Source: Aliikangiella coralliicola
GTDB taxonomy: Bacteria; Pseudomonadota; Gammaproteobacteria; Enterobacterales; Kangiellaceae
Direction of reading: 5' to 3'
Length of the DNA: 64,000 bases
NCBI RefSeq assembly: GCF_007004725.1
Contig: NZ_ML660172.1
Span: 182,636 to 246,635 of the forward strand
Part shown: piece by piece, positions 43,866 to 55,300 of the stretch
Layout of the letters: the number at the start of each line of letters is the position of its first letter
How positions within the stretch are numbered: position 1 is the stretch's first letter
Translations under genes and position numbers: made by a program
The notes under the pieces: model-generated
Told to the model about the DNA's origin: nothing
The model's input: only the letters and a program-made list of their open reading frames with translations
Database searches by the model: none

Positions 43866-44528
43866 TCATTCGGTTAACATGGGTTTCAAATGTTGCCAGA
43901 CCGTCGATAAAATTAACGGTTGGCCTTTGGCATTTGGATGAATTCCGTCTGCTTGCATTAATTCTGACTTAGTTGCGACCTTCTCCAGAATAAAAGGGAT
44001 AAGCTCGACCTTTTCGTGTTTGGCCAGGTCGGTATAGATCTGCTCGAATCTGCGAGTGTAAGTTCTGCCATAGTTCGGTGGGATCTTAATACCTGCAAGT
44101 AGTACCTGGCTGGAATGATTAATACTGGTCTCTATCATTTTTGACAGATTCTCGCGCGTTGTGGTCAAGTCAAAACCACGCAAACCATCGTTACCCCCTA
44201 GTTCTAAAATGACAATATCAGGCTTGCTTCTTGAAATTTGTGCCGCAAATCTTTCTAAACCCCCACTAGTCGTTTCACCGCTAATACTAGCGTTGATGAC
44301 CTTGATGTTATGTCCTTGTTGGTCGAGAAAATCTTGTAACAAACTAACCCAACCTTGCTCTGTTTTTATGTTGTATGCTGCACTTAGCGAATCGCCGAAA
44401 ACGAGAATACTCTTAACGTGCGACTCAGGCTGATTAGCGTTAGCTGGCTTTGATAAGATTGCTAATTGACTTGAAAATATCAGCAATAAGCCGTATATGG
44501 TATTTTTAATACTAAAATTTAGTTTCAT
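43866..44528 (-). CDS. tesA: Periplasmic acyl-CoA thioesterase I / lysophospholipase TesA
   Basis: A 220-residue SGNH hydrolase. The signal peptide is about 1-32. The nucleophile Ser47 sits in FGDSLSAAYNI, followed by oxyanion Gly (SISGETTSGGL), the GGNDG asparagine block and the Asp-His pair in DGIHPNAKGQ. It is a multifunctional esterase/thioesterase/lysophospholipase in the periplasm. It is divergent from ybbA with 226 bases between, exactly the E. coli tesA-ybbA-ybbP arrangement, which supports orthology. Confidence 0.94.
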   Translation of the reverse strand: MKLNFSIKNTIYGLLLIFSSQLAILSKPANANQPESHVKSILVFGDSLSAAYNIKTEQGWVSLLQDFLDQQGHNIKVINASISGETTSGGLERFAAQISRSKPDIVILELGGNDGLRGFDLTTTRENLSKMIETSINHSSQVLLAGIKIPPNYGRTYTRRFEQIYTDLAKHEKVELIPFILEKVATKSELMQADGIHPNAKGQPLILSTVWQHLKPMLTE

Positions 44529-44754
44529 AGGCAGCTCAAATTTTTTCGATTCAGCGATGTCTTATGTGCAACTTGCAATTAATTTAGTTACTGATTGTCT
44601 AGTTAGTTATATTTATACATATTTGTGACTATACAGAAAAATGCAAGTTCATCTGAGAAAACTGCAAATTTCAAAGAGTCGTCGTGGGCAAGATGCCGCA
44701 TAAACAACAATTTATCATATTTGAACCAACTTTCTATTCTAAAAGAGCAATTAA

Positions 44755-45483
44755 ATGTTAACAGCGATAAAACTGGGTAAACAAGTCACTACAGGCGATA
44801 CTAATTTGACTATCCTGGACGATATTTCCTTCGAACTTGAAGAAGGTAAAAGCCTGGCAATTTTAGGTGAGTCAGGGTCGGGAAAGACCACATTACTCGG
44901 TTTGCTAGCTGGGCTCGATACCCCAACGGAAGGCCAGGTTTTGCTTAAAAATCAATCAATTTTTGATTTGACCGAGGAACAAAGAGCCCAATCCAGAAAA
45001 GAAAATCTGGGGTTTGTATTTCAAAGTTTTCAGTTAATCGAAGGGCTAACGGCGCTCGAAAATGTGATGATGCCGTTAGAGTTAAAAGGCGATAAACTTG
45101 CGCGAGAAAAAGCCACGGAAATGCTGCAGAAAGTTGGCCTGGGCGAAAGATTAAAACACTACTCCAATCAGCTTTCTGGCGGTGAACAACAGCGGGTTGC
45201 GATTGCCAGAGCATTTGTCACCGAACCTAAGTTATTGTTAGCCGATGAACCTACCGGTAACCTCGATACAGCAACCGGAGAAAAAATTATTGAATTGATG
45301 TTTAGTTTAAATAAAGAACTAAACACAACGCTTGTTTTAGTTACTCATGATATTCATCTTGCTGAAAAGTGTAATGAGTCATTAATTTTAAATGGCGGCA
45401 AAATTATTTCAAAAAGTTCTAATCTCGGAGGCGCAATTGTGACGCCATCAAACTCAGAACAAGAGGCGGTTGTTAATGAATAG
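44755..45483 (+). CDS. ybbA: ABC transporter ATP-binding protein YbbA
   Basis: A 242-residue ATPase of the LolD/MacB-like group: Walker [10 protein letters not shown] near 41, Q-loop [18 protein letters not shown] near 90, signature [15 protein letters not shown] near 144, Walker [13 protein letters not shown] near 164, H-loop LVTHD near 198. It pairs with the FtsX-like permease that follows. The stop overlaps the permease start by 8 bases (ATGAATAG), indicating translational coupling. The substrate is unknown; the link to tesA suggests an envelope lipid or lipoprotein, which is inference. Confidence 0.94.
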   Translation: MLTAIKLGKQVTTGDTNLTILDDISFELEEGKSLAILGESGSGKTTLLGLLAGLDTPTEGQVLLKNQSIFDLTEEQRAQSRKENLGFVFQSFQLIEGLTALENVMMPLELKGDKLAREKATEMLQKVGLGERLKHYSNQLSGGEQQRVAIARAFVTEPKLLLADEPTGNLDTATGEKIIELMFSLNKELNTTLVLVTHDIHLAEKCNESLILNGGKIISKSSNLGGAIVTPSNSEQEAVVNE

Positions 45484-47977
45484 TCAATCCCAATTGTTGA
45501 CAATTGCGTGGCGAATTTTCCGGCGAGATTGGCGACGCGGTGATTTGCTCGTGCTGATTTTCGCGATGTGTATTGCGATGGCTTCTATCAGCGTTATTTA
45601 TCTGACTATTGATAGAATTGAGTCAGCTACAACACGAGAAGTTGCCGATGTGTTAGGTGCTGATATTGTGGTTTCTTCTCCGCAAAAAGTCCCTGAAAAC
45701 TGGTTAGCTTTCGCGGATGAACTTAAACTTGAACAAGCGACCAGCGTCGAGTTTTCCAGTGTATTATTTGCTAATGAAAAATTGCAGCTCGCTTCGATTA
45801 AAGCTGTTTCTGATAGTTACCCTCTGAAAGGACGTTTAGAAATTGCGGACTCTCCTTATCAGTCTGCAAAAATAATCAACGGTAAACCACCACGAGGAGA
45901 AGTTTGGGTTGAGCCTCGTTTATTTAGCGTTTTAAAAGTTACTAAAGGTCAGTCTCTTGAATTGGGATATTCTAATCTCAAAGTCAACGGGGCATTGATG
46001 CTGCAGCCGGGACAGGGCAGCACGCTATTTAATATTGCACCAACGGCTATCATGAATATTGATGATTTACCGGAAACAAAAATTATTCAACCCGGCAGCC
46101 GTGTTGTTTATCGTTATCTGTTTACCGGTGAACCTCAAGCGCTAAAACAATTTGCGGCAAAAATTAATTCGGAAAAAACGACCAGCCAGAGATTAGTGAC
46201 TATTTTTGACGAATCTCCGGTGGCGGGATCGGCGATTACCAGAAGTAAAAAATATATCGGCTTATCAAGTTTGTTAACATTAATTTTACTTGGCGTAGCG
46301 ATCGCCATGTCGGCAAATCGTTATGCTCGTAGACAGTTTGACTTAGGCGCTTTGATGCGTTGTTTTGGCATGACTAGCAACCAGGTCGTGTCTATTTTTG
46401 CGTATATTTTGCTCTTCGTTTGTGTCTTTGGTGTGGTGCTCGGTGGCATTATCGGTATCGGGTTTCAGGAAGTTGTCATTGGACTGCTCGCCAGGTGGAT
46501 GACTGAAGATCTGCCGCAGGCAAATTACGCTGCACTTTCTTTGCCAGTCGCTGCAACTGTGATCATGTTATTTGGTTTTTCATTGCCATCATTATTTAGA
46601 GTTAAGCATGTTCCGCCAATGAGAGTGTTACGACGACAGTTACAACCAATGAAGTTGAGTAGTTGGTCTATTTACATTGTCTCTGCGATCACGCTTGTTT
46701 TTGTTATGTGGCTGCAGATTGGAGATATTCAATTGTTGATGAGTGTGCTTGCAGGGCTCACGATAGTTGCTATCGTGTTCGCGATAATTGCTGGAAGCTT
46801 ATTGAGGCTAACAAAAAGTGCGGCAAGAAGCCAAAGCGCTGCAGTTAATTTTAGTTTACGCCAACTGAATGCTAATAAAGGGATCAGTATTCTGCATTTA
46901 CTCTCGTTTAGTATCACCATTTTTGTGATCGCATTAATCATACTGGTTAGAACTGAGCTGATGAGCAAATGGCAGCAAAGTCTTGGGGAGAATATTCCAA
47001 ACCATTTTATGGTTAATGTTAAGCCGGCTGAAGTCGAAACCCTGAAAACTTTTTTTAATCAAAACAGTCTAGAAGTTTCCGGAATTTACCCAATGATAAG
47101 AGGACGGATCGTTGGAATAAATGATGAGGATATTAAAACTGCTGTTTCAGAAGAAGGGCAGAGACATAACTCTTTGCGCAGAGAACTTAACATTACCTGG
47201 TCTGATGATCTTCCAATTGGTAATAAAGTAATCGAAGGGGAGTGGAATTGGCCCGAAAAAACAGATATTCCTTTGATTTCGATAGAGGAAAAAACAGCAG
47301 AAGTGTTAGGGCTTGAGCTGGGAGATACGCTCAACTTTACCATTGGGTCGGAACCTTGGAGCGCAAAAATTGTCAGTGTTCGGTCGATTGATTGGCAAAC
47401 ATTTACGCCTAATTTTTATATTATTGCTAGTCCAGGCTCGCTTGAGCGGTTTAATTCTACTTACATTACTAGCTTTTTCATGCCAGCTGAACGCAAAGCT
47501 TTGCTAGCTGATTTGGTTAAGGAATATCCAAGTGTCACAGTGATAGAACTCGATCGAATTTTAGAAGAAGTACAGGGAATTATCAGTAAAGTGTCGCGCG
47601 CAGTAGAATTGATCATGATCTTTGTCGTGGTGGCCGGCATGGCGTTGTTGTGGGCATCAATGGAACACACCTTTGATGCAAAATATAAACAGTCAGCTAT
47701 ACTCAGAACGCTAGGCGCCAGTAAAAAGTTTATTGCCAGGAGCTTTCGTTTTGAATATTTATGGTTAGCGTTGCTTTCTTCGTCAATGGCAGTGTTAGCC
47801 GTTGAATTAATTAGTTATTTGTTATACCAGTATGTTTTCGAAATCCCTTTTGAAATTCATTGGTTGTTGTGGACTGTATTACCGATTAGCGCACTTATAT
47901 TGATGCTACTAGCCTCGTGGAAAGGTGTTGAAAAAGTAACCAACCCATCGCCCTTGAGCTTAATTCGTCAAGGTTAA
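45476..47977 (+). CDS. ybbP: ABC transporter permease YbbP (FtsX-like, large)
   Basis: An 833-residue inner-membrane permease with about ten predicted helices: one N-terminal (residues 20-45), clusters of three near 260-370, further helices near 395-480, and a final trio near 700-825. Two FtsX domains and two periplasmic MacB_PCD-like domains (about 50-230 and 500-690) are present, the layout of mechanotransmission-type ABC systems. I take ATG at 45476, overlapping the ybbA stop. Length matches the family (E. coli YbbP 804). Confidence 0.92.
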   Translation: MNSQSQLLTIAWRIFRRDWRRGDLLVLIFAMCIAMASISVIYLTIDRIESATTREVADVLGADIVVSSPQKVPENWLAFADELKLEQATSVEFSSVLFANEKLQLASIKAVSDSYPLKGRLEIADSPYQSAKIINGKPPRGEVWVEPRLFSVLKVTKGQSLELGYSNLKVNGALMLQPGQGSTLFNIAPTAIMNIDDLPETKIIQPGSRVVYRYLFTGEPQALKQFAAKINSEKTTSQRLVTIFDESPVAGSAITRSKKYIGLSSLLTLILLGVAIAMSANRYARRQFDLGALMRCFGMTSNQVVSIFAYILLFVCVFGVVLGGIIGIGFQEVVIGLLARWMTEDLPQANYAALSLPVAATVIMLFGFSLPSLFRVKHVPPMRVLRRQLQPMKLSSWSIYIVSAITLVFVMWLQIGDIQLLMSVLAGLTIVAIVFAIIAGSLLRLTKSAARSQSAAVNFSLRQLNANKGISILHLLSFSITIFVIALIILVRTELMSKWQQSLGENIPNHFMVNVKPAEVETLKTFFNQNSLEVSGIYPMIRGRIVGINDEDIKTAVSEEGQRHNSLRRELNITWSDDLPIGNKVIEGEWNWPEKTDIPLISIEEKTAEVLGLELGDTLNFTIGSEPWSAKIVSVRSIDWQTFTPNFYIIASPGSLERFNSTYITSFFMPAERKALLADLVKEYPSVTVIELDRILEEVQGIISKVSRAVELIMIFVVVAGMALLWASMEHTFDAKYKQSAILRTLGASKKFIARSFRFEYLWLALLSSSMAVLAVELISYLLYQYVFEIPFEIHWLLWTVLPISALILMLLASWKGVEKVTNPSPLSLIRQG

Positions 47978-48339
47978 TAAAGGTGAAGTGGTTAGCTTTT
48001 TTACCAAGCTGTTCATAAACAGACACGTTAAATTTGTTGTCGGATTTGGCGAGATTGGGAAAAAAACAAAAATAGAGGTTGACTATTTCAGGGTAGTTAG
48101 CCATAAAATAAAAAAAGAAAGCAGGGAGTTTCGCATTGTCTGGCCGGTTCATTGAGTTTTGAGAATGTCGGCAATTCAGATCGATCAACTGCTAGAATGA
48201 TTGGAAGCGAATAGATAAAATGCGCCGTAACTATCAGATTTAGTATCCGTTTGGAAGTAAATCAGGCGCTCAAATTAATTTGCGTTCACGGTATTTTTAG
48301 CTAAACAATAAAAACTGTCAGGAAAATAAAATTACACCC
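47978..48339 (+). other. Intergenic region with candidate topA promoter
   Basis: 362 bases without a gene. TTGACT (48079-48084), 17-base spacer, CATAAA (48102-48107) is the best promoter candidate for topA. TAAAAT near 48216 is another possible -10. The topA ATG has AGGAAAAT 14-20 bases upstream, so its ribosome site is loosely spaced. Confidence 0.4.
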
Positions 48340-51000
48340 ATGGGTAAGTCATTAGTTATTGTCGAGTCTCCGGCAAAAGCCAAAACCATTAATAAGTACC
48401 TGGGAAAAGACTTTGTTGTTAAGTCGAGTGTCGGGCATGTAAGAGATTTGCCTACAAAAGTTGCTTCCGCGCCGGTCGATCCAAAAGAAAGAGCGAGAAA
48501 AGCCGCGGAAACCAGAAAACTGTCACCTGAAGCCAAGATAAAACACAAAGCAAAAGCCGCAAAAGATGCATTGTTCAAGCGTATGGGGCTCAATCCTGAA
48601 AAAGATTGGCAAGCCCGATACGAAGTGTTGCCTGGAAAAGAAAAAGTCATTAAAGAGCTTAAGTCTCATGCAAAAAATGCTGATCAAATATTTCTGGCAA
48701 CGGATTTGGATAGAGAGGGAGAAGCCATTGCATGGCACCTGAGAGAAGTCATTGGTGGTGAAGATGATAAATACCAGCGTGTGGTATTTAACGAAATTAC
48801 TAAAAAAGCGATTCAAGAAGCGTTTGCCCAGCCTTCTCATTTAGATATGAATTATGTCAACGCCCAGCAAACAAGGCGTTTTCTTGACCGAGTTGTCGGC
48901 TTTATGGTTTCGCCACTGCTTTGGAAAAAAGTATCGCGGGGGTTATCGGCAGGCCGAGTTCAATCAGTTGCGGTTAAACTAATTGTTGAGAGAGAGCGCG
49001 AAATTCGTGCTTTCATTCCCGATGAATATTGGACGCTTTGGGCTAATACCAACACGGCCAAAAGTGAAGCATTGCGATTAGAAGTTCGTCGTTATCAAAA
49101 CGAAAAATATCGCCCTCAAAACAAACAACAAAGTGATGACCTTCAGGCAATACTGAAGCAGCATCCTTTCATTGTTGATAGTTGTGAATCAAAGCCGTCT
49201 AAAAGTCGACCAAGTGCACCCTATATAACTTCTACCCTGCAGCAAGCGGCGAGTACGCGTTTAGGCTTCAATGTTAAGAAAACCATGATGCTCGCTCAAC
49301 GACTATATGAGGCAGGCTACATTACCTACATGCGTACCGATTCGACCATGCTCAGTGCTGACGCAATTGGAATGTGCCGGGATTATATTCAGGAAAATTA
49401 TGGCGATAAGTACTTACCTGAAAACCCTAAACTCTATTCAAATAAAGAAGGCGCTCAAGAAGCTCATGAAGCGATTCGACCAACCAATGCAAGAACGGTT
49501 GAGAAGCATCTAAAGGGTGTTGATCAGGACGCGATTAAATTATACAACCTTATCTGGCGTCAGTTTGTTGCCTGCCAGATGACAGATGCAATTTATGATG
49601 TCACGAGTCTGGTTGTGAAGGCCGGTGAATTTAAACTGGCGGCCAAAGGTCGAGTCGTGAAGTTTGACGGTTGGACCAAAGTGCAACCGCCAAAATCGAA
49701 AAACGATGATGATGTTTTACTGCCTGAAGTAAAAGTTGGTGAAACCCTTTCTTTAGAATCACTCGATCCCAAGCAACATTTTACCAAACCATCTCCTCGC
49801 TATAGTGAGGCGGCCTTGGTGAAAGAGCTAGAAAAACGCGGTATTGGTCGACCGTCAACTTATGCTTCGATTATTTCGACCATTCAGGATCGCGGTTATG
49901 TGGTTATAAAAAGCAGACGTTTTTATGCAACAAAAATTGGAGAAATCGTCTCGGATCGTTTGGGAGAAAGTTTTAACAACTTAATGGATTATTCTTTTAC
50001 TGCAAAAATGGAAGAGTCTCTCGATACCATTGCGAATGGGAATCAACCCTGGAAAAACACGCTTGATAATTTTTATCAAGATTTAAAAGCGCGATTGGAA
50101 AAAGCCGAGCAGCCCGTTGAAGAGGGCGGCATGGACAACGTTAAGTCGGTGGAAATGGACATGATTTGTCCACAATGTAACACCAACAAAATGATGATCC
50201 GCAATTCTTCCATGGGGACCTTTCTTGGCTGCAGCGGTTTTTCTTTGCCACCGAAAGAGCGCTGTAAACACACCATGAATTTGATTTCCGGCGATGAAAT
50301 TGAAGCTGTTGATAAAGACGAAGAAGCAGAAAGTCGAAATTTATTATTGAAAAAGCGCTGCCCGGTTTGTGAATCGGCCATGGATAGCTTTTTGATCGAT
50401 GAAGAACGTAAACTCCATGTATGTGGTAATAGCCCGACCTGTAAAGGATACCTGATTGAAGAAGGCAGCTTTAAGATCAAAGGCTATGATGGACCGATTA
50501 TTGATTGCGATAAGTGTGGTTCTGAAATGCAATTAAAAGTAGGTCGGTTTGGCAAATACTTTGGTTGTACTAACGAAGAGTGTAAGAACACACGTAAATT
50601 ATTGAGAAACGGTGAGCCGGCTCCACCTAAGGCAGATCCCATTCCAATGCCGCATCTGAAGTGTTTGAAAGTTGACGACCATTATATTTTACGCGATGGC
50701 GCATCTGGGATCTTTTTGGCGGCTAGCCAATTCCCTAAAAACCGTGAAACTCGCGCGCCGCTGGTGGAGGAGTTGTTAACTGTTAAGGAGCAACTAGACC
50801 CTAAACATGCCTACATGGTGACGGCGCCTGTTGCTGATCCTGATGGCAACAAAGCGATGTTCAGGTTTAGCCGAAAAGCGAAAGAACAGTATGTGACTAG
50901 CGAAAAAGACGGCAAAGCCACTGGATGGAGCGCTCACTATGTAGATGGTCGCTGGCAAGAGACTCAAAAGAAAAAAGCTGCTAAAAAGAAAAAAGCCTGA
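48340..51000 (+). CDS. topA: DNA topoisomerase I (omega protein)
   Basis: An 886-residue type IA topoisomerase that relaxes negative supercoils, collinear with E. coli TopA (865). The TOPRIM domain is at the N-terminus ([34 protein letters not shown] with the DxD/E metal residues near 122-126). The catalytic Tyr330 lies in [11 protein letters not shown], and [20 protein letters not shown] is near 500. Three Cys4 zinc ribbons follow (starting CPQC, CPVC and CDKC), then further C-terminal zinc-ribbon-like repeats with a basic [10 protein letters not shown] tail. An insertion of basic residues at about 50-80 replaces the shorter E. coli loop. Confidence 0.98.
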   Translation: MGKSLVIVESPAKAKTINKYLGKDFVVKSSVGHVRDLPTKVASAPVDPKERARKAAETRKLSPEAKIKHKAKAAKDALFKRMGLNPEKDWQARYEVLPGKEKVIKELKSHAKNADQIFLATDLDREGEAIAWHLREVIGGEDDKYQRVVFNEITKKAIQEAFAQPSHLDMNYVNAQQTRRFLDRVVGFMVSPLLWKKVSRGLSAGRVQSVAVKLIVEREREIRAFIPDEYWTLWANTNTAKSEALRLEVRRYQNEKYRPQNKQQSDDLQAILKQHPFIVDSCESKPSKSRPSAPYITSTLQQAASTRLGFNVKKTMMLAQRLYEAGYITYMRTDSTMLSADAIGMCRDYIQENYGDKYLPENPKLYSNKEGAQEAHEAIRPTNARTVEKHLKGVDQDAIKLYNLIWRQFVACQMTDAIYDVTSLVVKAGEFKLAAKGRVVKFDGWTKVQPPKSKNDDDVLLPEVKVGETLSLESLDPKQHFTKPSPRYSEAALVKELEKRGIGRPSTYASIISTIQDRGYVVIKSRRFYATKIGEIVSDRLGESFNNLMDYSFTAKMEESLDTIANGNQPWKNTLDNFYQDLKARLEKAEQPVEEGGMDNVKSVEMDMICPQCNTNKMMIRNSSMGTFLGCSGFSLPPKERCKHTMNLISGDEIEAVDKDEEAESRNLLLKKRCPVCESAMDSFLIDEERKLHVCGNSPTCKGYLIEEGSFKIKGYDGPIIDCDKCGSEMQLKVGRFGKYFGCTNEECKNTRKLLRNGEPAPPKADPIPMPHLKCLKVDDHYILRDGASGIFLAASQFPKNRETRAPLVEELLTVKEQLDPKHAYMVTAPVADPDGNKAMFRFSRKAKEQYVTSEKDGKATGWSAHYVDGRWQETQKKKAAKKKKA

Positions 51001-51132
51001 TTATTCCACGGTAAACTTCCTGCGGGCGCATGGGAAACATGCGTTCGCAATTTACCTCTAATTCGGATTATTTTAATTTCCCGTCTGTCATTCGTTTTCT
51101 CAAAATGAATTCAAGTTTACTTGTTGGCACAC

Positions 51133-51161
51133 AAGACAAACTGCTTATTGCTGGCTATAAT
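51133..51161 (+). promoter_or_regulatory. Candidate pyrD promoter
   Basis: AAGACA (51133-51138), 17-base spacer, perfect TATAAT (51156-51161), 57 bases before the pyrD ATG. A small CCAC-CCGAA-GTGG hairpin follows the likely start of transcription. Confidence 0.6.
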
Positions 51162-51217
51162 TGCCCACCCGAAGTGGTTTCCCCGTGAAATCCAGATAAA
51201 TTGACCGAATTAAAACT

Positions 51218-52249
51218 ATGTTTCGACTATTTTACCCGCTAATCCGCTTTGTTCTGTTTCGCCTGGACGCAGAGAAAACTCATGATTTGACATTGCGGTG
51301 GTTGCGCCGAATAGAGAAGTCTGTTTTCCGTGGATTGATAACTCAATCAGTGGTTGATGATCCGATAGAGGTTTTTGGCATTCAATTTCCTAATCGAATT
51401 GGACTGGCCGCAGGACTGGATAAAAATGGAGAATGTATCGATGCATTTGCTGCGCTGGGGTTTGGGCATATTGAAGTTGGAACGGTAACACCGCGTCCAC
51501 AACCAGGAAACCCTAAACCCAGATTATTCAGGTTACCCTCAAAAAATGGCATCATCAATCGATTCGGCTTTAATAACCATGGTGTCGATCAGCTAGTCGA
51601 GAATGTGAAGTCTTCAAATTTTTCAGGCGTGCTTGGCATAAACATCGGTAAGAACTTTGATACGCCAGTTGAGAAGGCCGTTGACGATTACATGATCTGT
51701 ATGGAAAAAGTTTACCCATACGCTTCCTACATTACTGTTAACATTTCGTCGCCCAATACAGCCAATTTACGCCAATTACAGTTTGGCGAAGCGCTTGATG
51801 AGTTGCTGGAGGCTATCAAAAATAAACAGGCTCAATTATCCCAGACTCATGGCCGTTTGATTCCTGTGCTGATAAAAATAGCGCCTGATTTAGCTGATAG
51901 CGAAATAGAGCAAATTGCATCAAGCTTTGTTAAACATCAGGTCGACGGTGTAATAGCAACCAATACAACTTTTTCACGAGATGGCGTTGAAGGAGAAACA
52001 CATGCCGACGAGCAAGGTGGGTTAAGTGGTGCACCTGTATTGAATGCGAGTACCTCCGTTCTGGAAAAGCTCGCTTTAAAAATAGACGGCGCTTTTCCAA
52101 TTATCGGCGTTGGTGGTATCGATAGCGGTGACGCTGCTAAGAAAAAAATGACCGCGGGAGCTTCGTTAGTTCAAGTATACTCCGGGTTTATTTATCGAGG
52201 ACCGGCCCTGGTCTCAGAAGTTGCCAAAGCACTGAAAACATCAGCGTGA
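51218..52249 (+). CDS. pyrD: Dihydroorotate dehydrogenase (quinone), class 2
   Basis: A 343-residue FMN enzyme oxidising dihydroorotate to orotate with quinone as acceptor. The N-terminal amphipathic helix ([20 protein letters not shown]) anchors it to the inner membrane. The FMN barrel has [11 protein letters not shown] near 66, NRFGFNNHG near 115, the catalytic serine in [13 protein letters not shown] near 178 and GVGGIDSG near 300. Length as in E. coli (336). A single gene facing topA's direction; the ribosome site is poor. Confidence 0.96.
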   Translation: MFRLFYPLIRFVLFRLDAEKTHDLTLRWLRRIEKSVFRGLITQSVVDDPIEVFGIQFPNRIGLAAGLDKNGECIDAFAALGFGHIEVGTVTPRPQPGNPKPRLFRLPSKNGIINRFGFNNHGVDQLVENVKSSNFSGVLGINIGKNFDTPVEKAVDDYMICMEKVYPYASYITVNISSPNTANLRQLQFGEALDELLEAIKNKQAQLSQTHGRLIPVLIKIAPDLADSEIEQIASSFVKHQVDGVIATNTTFSRDGVEGETHADEQGGLSGAPVLNASTSVLEKLALKIDGAFPIIGVGGIDSGDAAKKKMTAGASLVQVYSGFIYRGPALVSEVAKALKTSA

Positions 52250-52258
52250 TTTGAAGTT

Positions 52259-52280
52259 TGGAGGTGATTCTCACACTCCA
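52259..52280. terminator. Hairpin between pyrD and the sensor-kinase gene
   Basis: TGGAG-GTGA-TTC-TCAC-A-CTCCA, 9 pairs with a one-base bulge, lying in the 55-base gap between two convergent genes. No T-run is present. Confidence 0.5.
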
Positions 52281-52304
52281 GGTTAAGTTTGTCTGCTCGA
52301 CAAG

Positions 52305-55300
52305 CTATGAGGCATGGGTGTTCACGCTATACTCACTATACTCCTGGATTTGAGATAGCAGTGGCGGTAGTGTTTGAGATAGTCGGCCCAACTGTAAATG
52401 GGCTTCTTCAAAATTATGCTCTGTACAGGCATTGTTCAATTGAGCTGCAATTTCAGAAACCTGGTTGATAAATAAATTCGCTGAAACCCCCTTTAAATCG
52501 TGAGACGACTTGGCCAGTTGGTCGAAGTCTCGTTTATCAAGTAGTGCTTTGGCTTTCGAAATAAATTCAGATTGCTGGGATTTATACTGGATTAATAGAT
52601 CGATAAAAATGTCAGCGTCTCCCATCAAGTCGACACCACTTTCAAAGTCGACTCCATGAATTTTAATTTTAGACTCAATTGTTTTTGTGCTATCAACAAT
52701 CGCGCGCAATTTCTCGCCTGTCTTGGCTGAAATGACCCATTTGTTGAGTGTTTCAAAAAACTCTTTGATTCTGATAGGTTTTGAGACGTAATCGTTCATG
52801 CCTGCAGACAAGCATTTCTCTTTATCTCCTCCCATCGCATTGGCTGTCATCGCAATGATGGGTAAGTCGCTAAAACTATGGGACTCGCGAATTGCTCTGG
52901 CAGCCTGATATCCATCCATGACGGGCATTTGAATGTCCATGAGTACGCAGTCAAAATGCTTTTCTGAAACTTTTTGCACAGCTTCAAGGCCATTCGACGC
53001 CACATCAATATCGATAAACGCTTGCGAAAGGATCTCTTTTGCAACTTCCTGGTTTATTTCGTTATCTTCGACAATAAGCACTTTGCAATTTTCGAGTGAG
53101 GTATTGAGCGGTTTGATTTTATCTTGCTCAATAAAACGAGAAAACCTTCTTGACGGAATATGCTGTTGCGTGTCGTCGAATAACTGAACCAAGGTATCGA
53201 GCATACTAGAGGGAGTTATGGGCTTTCGAATTGTCATATCCGGAGAGATTTCTTGCATGAGTATTTCTTCGTTTTCAGAGACACCCGAGAGCAATAAAGT
53301 CAGCTTAGATCGAGTGTCTGACTTTATTTTTCTTAGTTCGCTGGTGTGAGCAAGCGCAATTTGGTGATCCACCAGAATATTATCAAAATATTGTTCAATT
53401 TTTTGTGCCGACTTTAAAATGCCCAGGCAACTTTCGATGCTACCGGCAACTGATATTTGGCAACCAAATGAGTTTAAAATAGCTCGTATTGCGGTTTGGC
53501 AACTCAGGTTGTCGGCGACAATCAAGATTCGTTTATTTGATAGTCCGAGAGAGTCATCAAGCCTGTCTAAAAGAGAGTTTTCGGTTTTAAAACCGAAGGT
53601 AGCATTAAAGCTAAAATTGCTACCGGCATTTGGATGACTGTCTACGTTTATCGAACCTGACATCTGTTCGATTAGCTTTTTACAAATTGCTAAGCCAAGG
53701 CCTGTTCCGCCAAATTTTCGCGTTGTAGAACTATCTGCTTGACTGAAAGGTCGGAATAAGCGTGAAGAAACTTCCTTGGTCATTCCTATACCTGTGTCAA
53801 TAATCTCAAAAAATAATTCGATTTTATTGTCGCTTCTTTTCTTAGCGTCAATTTTAACTTTAACTTCGCCTGCCTCAGTAAACTTCATGGCATTATTGGT
53901 CAGGTTAATGAGAATTTGACTTAAACGAAGCGGATCGCCAACTAAAGTATCAGGAATTTTTGAGTCTATTTCGTAGATAAACTCGAGGCCTTTTTGTTGG
54001 ATTTTAAGTCCGATTAGATTAGAAAGGTCGTCCAATACATTCGATAAACTGAATTCGATGGATTCCATTTTCAGTTCACCTGCTTCTACTTTTGAGAAGT
54101 CGAGAATATCGTTGATAATTTCTAAAAGCGTATTAGCGGCGTTATCTATTTTGTTAATATAGTTTTCCTGGCGATTATTCAGGTTGGTTTGTTTGGTCAG
54201 ATGAAGCATCCCAATAACCGCGTTCATCGGAGTCCTGATTTCGTGACTCATGTTCGCTAAAAATGACGACTTGGCTTCATTAGCCGCTTGAGCTTGATCT
54301 CGGGCAATTAATAGCTCTTTTTGAATTTTGTTAAGCGCCAGGTTTTTGTCAACTAATTGTAAATTTGCTTTTTTTCTTTCTTTGTTAAAATAAACAATCA
54401 TCATTAGCAATAAAACAAATATCACAAGGACAATTGCGCTTGTTGCCAGCCACCAACGTTGTTTTTCGATTTGAGAGACTTGTTCAACAAGGTTTTTTTG
54501 TTGTTCTTTGAGCTGTAGTTTTTGCTTTTCAATTGAGTTTCGTTGCTGGGAAAGTATCGACAGGTTCGTGTTAATACGATCGGTTAAACTGGAAACCTCC
54601 TTTTCTTTACTGGCGATAGTGTTTAGTTTTTCGCCCAGTATCGCTTCATTTGATTTCAATAGATCGCTAGCTTGGCGTAACTCGTTCTGGATTGCCAGGA
54701 GTTCACCTTCTTTTTCCCGAATAGAAATATTTTTGGCTTCAATTAACCGTGTTTTCTCTTCCAGCAGCTTGGCTTGCTTTTTCATCTGAATGCGAATACG
54801 TTCAGACTCTTTAAGCGCTTCTTCATATTGCTTTTGCGATTGTGCAAGTTGTTGTTTTGAAGTTTCAAGCGTGTCCTGCTGCAACTTCAGCTCTTCCTTT
54901 AAGGTGGCTAATTGTGCTGAGGACTCTTTAAAGAGTTCGGCGACATCCATTTCGGTGCCGCCGAGTAATAGAATATCTCGGTTTAATTTAAGATATTCAA
55001 AGGTAATGTTGGCTTTGTTAACCTCAAACGAATAAGTACCATCTTCACCTTGCAGTAAGTTGATCATGGTATTTTTCTTATCAGCAGTATCCTCAGTAAC
55101 TAGCAATGTATTTGAACGGGCGGTAACACTTGAAATTCTATCGAGCTTAAATTTCGTATCGACAGGAATAAATAACAAGTGAAAACTCGGCATTTCCTGA
55201 ATGTTAAAAGTGGAAGTAACGCTGATCGTTTTGTTACCAATTCGTTTGTGACGCGCGGTCGCTTTCAGTTGAGAGAGAAGTTCGGGGTAGTCGCCGACGA

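Noticed and set aside
51156..51217. CTP-controlled translational leader of pyrD as in E. coli pyrC/pyrD
   Set aside because: The short CCAC/GTGG hairpin does not sequester a recognisable ribosome-binding site, so the known mechanism cannot be supported.
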